DNA of 64,000 nt. Origin: Arion vulgaris. Taxonomy: Eukaryota > Mollusca > Gastropoda > Stylommatophora > Arionidae. Where the stretch lies: contig CM036768.1 of the NCBI GenBank assembly GCA_020796225.1, positions 41,924,789 through 41,988,788 on the forward strand. The letters are read 5' to 3'. Shown here in pieces: positions 58,501 through 64,000 of the stretch (position 1 is its first letter; each line of letters starts with the position of its first letter). Position numbers and translations under genes: made by a program. Below the pieces are notes generated by a model. That model saw only the letters and a list, made by a program, of their open reading frames with translations, did not search any database and had not been told where the DNA came from.

Positions 58501-61500
58501 GGAGTGAAGTGTGATTTAACAGTCATTATGTTTGGGGTTGGAGATGTGTTTGATAAACAACGGATGTATGTCGTAAGTAAGTGAGGATATGGTTTTAAGC
58601 AAGTGATGATGTTTGATACATCATTAGGAGTATGTTTGATAATATGGGGGGGATGGGTTTTTAAAGTCTATCTAGTGACGGGTTTTATACAGCATGAGTG
58701 ATGGTTTTATACGTCAGTGAGTGATGTATGTTTGATGTCATTGAGTGAATATGTTTGATAAATCAGTGATGATGTGTTTGATACAGCTTTAGGATGTAAG
58801 TTTTAAAAAATGGGGGATGTATGTTTGATAAAACAACAGGAAACAAACAGAAAAAGAGTGATATATGTGTTATAAGTCAGTGAGGATGAGTTGATAATCA
58901 TGAGTGGTGTTTACAAAGTCAGTGAATGATGTATTTTAAAAATAATGATGACTTTTATAAACAGGGTGATGGGGCTTGATACAGCGGAGGATGTATTCAA
59001 AAGCGGACGATGATGTTTTAAAAAAATTTTAGTGATATACGGGCAAGAGTGATGTTGGTGATGGGGATTGAGTAAGACGTTTTTTTCAAAATTTTGTGAT
59101 GTATGTTTGATTCAGTAAGGAGTGAAGGTAAAACAAGAGTGATGATGTTTAAAGCGGAAGATGTTGGATGCAATGTAGTGATGTATGGGGCATTTGGGAT
59201 GATGGGTTTGACGTCAGTGTGATGTATGTTTGATGTCAACAGTGATGTATGTCATATACAGAAGTGAGTGATATTGGAACATATGATGTATGTTTTTTAC
59301 AGAGGGGTGATGTTGTTTGATACACAGGAATGACCTTGATTGATAAAATAGGGGTGATGTATTTTATACAGCAGTGGATGATGGTTTTAAAAATCTATCT
59401 AGGGCGTATGTTTATTAAATTGGGGGTGATTTTATGTTTGATACACATGAATGATGGGTTTGAAGGTAAAGATGATGTTTTTTGAGGAGGATGTGTGTTT
59501 GATAATCAGTATATTATAGTTGATGGGGCATGAGTTATTATGTTTGATCCCTGGGGAAAGAACCGTTTTTTAAACAGTGAGTGATGTAGTTTGATACAGT
59601 TAGTGAGTGATGTACAAAAAAGTGTAGGGATGATGGAATACAGTCAGTGAGTGATGATGTTTGATACGTCATGGGATGATGTTAAAAACAGTTAGAGTGA
59701 TGGGTTGATAAGCCCTGAGGATAATGTTTGATACAGTCAGTGAGGAGAGTGGAAAGCATGAGTATGATGTTTTATGCAATCAGTGAGAAAGGGTTTTTAA
59801 TTTGGGGAGTAAATGATTGATAACATTGAGAATGAAGTTTGAAAATAGTGGGTTTGGTTTGATGTTTTGATGTAAGGCAAAAAAGGGGGGGATATGGTTA
59901 TAAGTCAGTCAGGGGAAGGGGTTTCAGAGGAGTGATGTATGTTTATCGCAGGGGGAAACCTTGAATAAGTCATGAGGAATGTTTGATACAGTCAGTGGTT
60001 TATGCTTTTGTAAAGTCAGGAATGATGTTTTTTGAGGTCATGAATGATGACATTTGATAAAGTCAGGACTGTGGGGTTTTTATACGTCAGTGAGTGATGT
60101 TTAAAACGCAGAGTGATGTAGAAAAAGAGGAGTGATTTAAAAACAGTAAGGGGTGTGTATGTTTGATCTTTTAGTAATGTGTTTGATAAAGTCAATCTAG
60201 GATGTAGTTTGATTCAGAAGGAGGGGAAAATTTCTAAACAGTGAGTGATGTTGTTTGAAAGTCAGTGAAATGTTGTTTTATGCAATCAGTGAGTGATTAT
60301 CAATTTTTATGAGTGTGTTTTTAAAGCCGATGTGAAACCGCGGGGATGTATGTTTGAGAAACCAGGGGGGGTTGTTACATTTGGGAGTGATGTGTGTTTG
60401 ATACAATTATGATGGTTTGAAACAGTCAGTGTGAGATGTTTTATAAACAATCAGTGAAAATTTTTTCAGAAGTGAGTGATATAGTGTTAACAACAAAGGG
60501 TTCATGTTTGATAAAACAGGGAAAGATGATGTTTTATGGTGGGGGATGAGTTTGTTAAAGGAGTTTTTGGGTTTTATACAGTCATTGAGTGATTTTGTTT
60601 GATAAATCAGTATGAGGGGTTTGATAACAGTATATTTTGTTTAAAAGCGGATGATGAATTTTTTAAGTCAGGGGGAGTATGTTTGATACACAGGATGAGA
60701 GTTTGTAAGTATGAGGGGTTTGATACATAAGGAATGGTCGTTTCATAAATCAGGGGGGATGTCTTTTGATAAGCAGGGGTATATGTTTTTTAAAAGGGAA
60801 GATGTATGTTTGATACATGGGAAATGGTGGGGGATACTGTCAGTGAGTGATGTAGTTTGCTAAGCAGTGGGTGATGTGTTTTAAAGTCTATCAGGATGTA
60901 TGGAACAGTGAGTGATTTAGTTAACAGTCATGAGGGTTGTTTGTTACAGTAGTGAGGGAGGTTTTAACAGGAGTGAATATTTGATGGGTTTTTAGTTATG
61001 TATTTTGACTTTAGGAATATGTCTGTTTCATATCGGATATGATGGGATACAGAAGAGGATGAATGTTTTATAAAATAATAAAGTGAGAAACAGTGATAAG
61101 AATTTTAATGTCGGAATGTGTGTTTGATAAAGTCAGGAATGATGATGTTTAACAGTTAAATAGGTCTGAAAAGTCAGTGAAAGATTATGTTTTTTAAAGT
61201 CAGGATAGGGTTGAACGCAGACGATGATTTTAATGTCACCCAGTGATGATTTTGATACAGCATGATTGTTTTTGTTTTATGGTAAGTGAGGATGATTGGA
61301 CATGAGTGATTTTGTTTGATACACAGAGAGGATGATAGTTTATGCGGTCAGTGAGAGAGTTTGATCATGAATGAATGAGACGTTTGATAAAATCAGGAGG
61401 AGGAGTTTTTAAGTTTGTGGGGGTGTATTTTTTAAAAATCAGTAGGGAGTTTAAAAATGATGATGTATGGCACGGAGTATGGAAAAAACAGAGGAGTGAG

Positions 61501-63320
61501 GGGTGTCGGGGGAAAATGTTTATAAGCAGTGAGGAGAAAGGGGTACAGCTGAGGATGTAGTTTGATGCAACGGAGAAAAGTATGGTTGTTACATTTGGGG
61601 AGTGAAGTGTGAGATAAATATTGAGTAATGGTTTTAAACGTCGTGATTATGATGTTTGATAAAGTCAAACAGGAGAGTCAAAACATGTATGAATATGTTT
61701 CGCACAGGATGGTTTTTTAATTAGTGAGTGATGTTGTTTGAAAGCAGGGGAAACCTTGATTTATAAGCATGAGGATGTTGTTTGATAAGTCAGTGGTTGA
61801 TGGGTTTTGAAAATCAGTGTAGGGTTTGACACAGGGGAAATGAAAATTTTATAAAATCGTGATAGATGGAAACAGTGAGTGATGATTTTAAAAGCGTGAG
61901 TGATGGGGCGAAAAAGAGGAGGATTTTTGATACAGTAATGAGGATGTATGTTTTATGCGGGTTTTGGTAATGAGTTTGATGGCAATTAGTGATTATGTTT
62001 ATTCAAAGGAGTGATATTGTGCCAGTCAGTATGATGTTTTTTGAACAGTGTGAATGAGGGGTTTTTTAAAACAAATATTTTGGGTTACATTTGGTGAGGA
62101 TTGTTTTGATACAGTCATTGAGGTTTGTTTTAAACAGTCAGGTGTATGGGTTTGATAAAGTCAATCAGTGAAAGGGTCAAACAAAAAAGGGGAGTGATAT
62201 GTGTTATACAGTCGTCAGTGATCATGTTTGATAGCCATGAATGATGTATTTTTAGGAGTAAGTAGGGTGTTTTTTGACAAGGGGTTATTCCTTTGATACA
62301 GCCTGAGGAGTATGTTTGTTCAGCTAGTGAGTGATGTATGTTTGATAACCGAGGATGTATGTTTGATACAGTCAGTAAATGGTGTTTTAAACAAAATGAG
62401 TGATGTATTTTTAAAAAATTCAGGAATGGCAGTTTGTTGTTGAAAGTTGTTTAACGCGTGAGTGATGTATGTTTTTATAAAACAGTGAGGATGTATGTTT
62501 GATACAAACAGTGAGGGTGTTGTTAAAACAGTGAGTGATGTTAATTTCAGTCAGTGAGGATGATGTTTTATAAAGTCAGGGATGTTGTTTAATACAGCTT
62601 TATGATGTTGTTTTTTAAGCATGAGTGAGTTTTTTGATACATGAAGTGAAGATGTCTGTTTCAAAGAGTGATGGTCGTTTAACAGTCAGTGAGTGATGTA
62701 TGTTTGATACAGTCAGAAGATGGGGTTTGATCATGAAGGAATGATGATTTTGATAGTCGTGAGGAGGGGTTTGCTTTACGTGGGGGATGTTTGGGGTTTT
62801 TAAACATCTAGGAAAAGGGCTTTTAAGTGAGTGAATTATTAAACAGTGAGGATGTATGTTTTTTAAAAAGGGGTATTAGGAAACAGTCAGGAGGGTGTTA
62901 TTTGATGCGGTCATGATTATTTTTTTGGGTTCATGAAGTGAATGATGTCTGTTTTAAGCGTGAGTGATGATGGGGTTTAACAGAAGGGGTGAAAATATTT
63001 TATACAAATAAAGATGAGTTTTAATAGTAGTGAGTGAAGAATTTTTTAAAAATCAAATGATGGGTTTTATAAAATCAGGAATGAGCGTTTATGTTAGTGA
63101 ATATGTTGTTGATAAACATGAAAGATTGTTTATAAAGTCAGGGCTGATGATGTTGATAATAGGGCATGTTTCAAAAAACATTAGTGATGAGTTTGATAAT
63201 ATGATTGTTGTATTTTTTTATAACAGGAGAAGTTTTTTGAAGAAGAGTTAAGTTTGAAAGTCAGTGAGTGAACATGTTTATCACAGGAGTGATGGGGTTT
63301 TTTACAGCAAAGATGTAGAA

Positions 63321-64000
63321 TAATGAGGAAAATTTTACAACTGCAAATGAAAAAAAAAACAAGGACAGGACACCCAAACCAAAGGAAAGGGTGCAAAAAG
63401 CATCAGATTACAACGCAACCAGGGGGAAAAATGCAAGAGTAAACATTTTCGGATTCACTTGACCCGATCTGTAAACCACAATATTTAAACCCGAAAGAAT
63501 AAAAAATCAAATAGGGAGAAGAATAACGACCTACATTCAAATTTTTCGCGCCAATAGTGTGAAAAAAGAAGAATGCGATGAATTTTAGAGTCATTAGCGA
63601 TACTATAAATAGAATCAACGGGGGGAGATATTTCTATTTGATTGAATACATTTAGGTTCTAAAGGACAGGAGTGAGCATATTAGAACTTGGAGACAAACA
63701 GTCAGAGAAATGGAAACGGATAAGATTTCTGAATTGTGTAACCAGATCCAATTAACCAAAAAATTTTAACACGGCAATCAAAATATATATTTTAAAAATG
63801 GAAAATTAGACTGAAGACCCAAAAATAGATTTTTTCTAGCGATCAAAAAGAAGGTCAGGGGTAAAAGGGGGAAAAAAAATTTATGAAAACAGGGACCAAA
63901 AGGGAGTTAGACTATCAGAACAACAAGAAGAGTACCAGAGGGAAAACAAACTACAAAAAGAAATAATCAAATTCAATAAAAAAAAATGTAAACACACAAG
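63321..64000. other. Unassigned sequence after satellite C
   Basis: The 27-bp periodicity ends and an A-rich sequence follows. One + strand stretch (63,670-63,765) reads EHIRTWRQTVREMETDKISE, which is protein-like and could be part of a retroelement linker, but no catalytic motif is present. No other feature seen. Confidence 0.4.

Larger units (their letters stand above)
50948..63320. repeat. Satellite C, 27-bp tandem array
   Basis: Tandem copies of a 27-bp monomer with core gatacagtcagtgagtgatg and tatgttt. Interrupted by two related islands (56,891-57,333 and 58,066-58,500). A variant monomer with tgttacatttggggagtga recurs (57,510, 60,375, 61,595, 62,088). In the frame starting at ATA the consensus encodes IQSVSDVCL with no stop, since 27 is a multiple of three. 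Individual monomers are riddled with losses of one to several bases, so no long frame is seen in this assembly. Confidence 0.95.

Overview
The window is invertebrate nuclear DNA: no operons and no bacterial gene density, candidate exons with canonical GT/AG splice sites, many nested non-LTR retrotransposons and SINEs, and about 39 kb of tandem satellite. The host species cannot be fixed from sequence alone. The protein flavour of the retroelements (an APE/RT class, a Jockey-like RT plus RNase H class, and a stand-alone RNase H class) reminds me of mollusc genomes, but that is an impression with low confidence.

Layout: (1) 1-9,489, satellite A, a 28-bp monomer with a larger repeat of about 2.9 kb. 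(2) 9,490-31,370, a complex island. It holds at least five LINE families, two pieces of a 1-kb duplicated LINE block, three dated insertions inside one antisense LINE, a 1.6-kb retroposon with a 14-bp target-site duplication, and what looks like a host gene on the + strand (exons at 14,458-14,552 and 20,145-20,209, whose reading phases join exactly). The 5.6-kb intron between these exons contains much of the nested retroelement cluster. (3) 31,371-48,862, satellite B, a 56-bp monomer with 47-bp short variants and ordered variant blocks. (4) 48,863-50,950, a short unique island with two antisense LINE 3' ends, a probable hAT transposon end and a coding-like ORF that contains one satellite-C-like monomer. 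(5) 50,950-63,320, satellite C, a 27-bp monomer (nine codons, open in one frame) with two copies of an unrelated island of about 440 bp. (6) 63,321-64,000, unassigned.

The retroelements are all damaged. Most breaks in the LINE at 11.4-13.3 kb are single-base frameshifts; the others carry stops and frameshifts. Satellite interiors are full of substitutions that turn alternating dinucleotides into homopolymers, while the edges of satellite B are almost perfect. I read this as unpolished long-read error, so long ORFs and exact unit lengths inside the arrays should not be trusted.

I see no CRISPR array, prokaryotic system, tRNA gene or rRNA gene. The most informative items are a filled/empty insertion pair for one LINE, an antisense LINE whose reading can be followed across three removable insertions, a SINE and a LINE with similar 3' tails, a degenerate hammerhead-like motif in a 180-bp insert, and a possible coding origin for satellite C.
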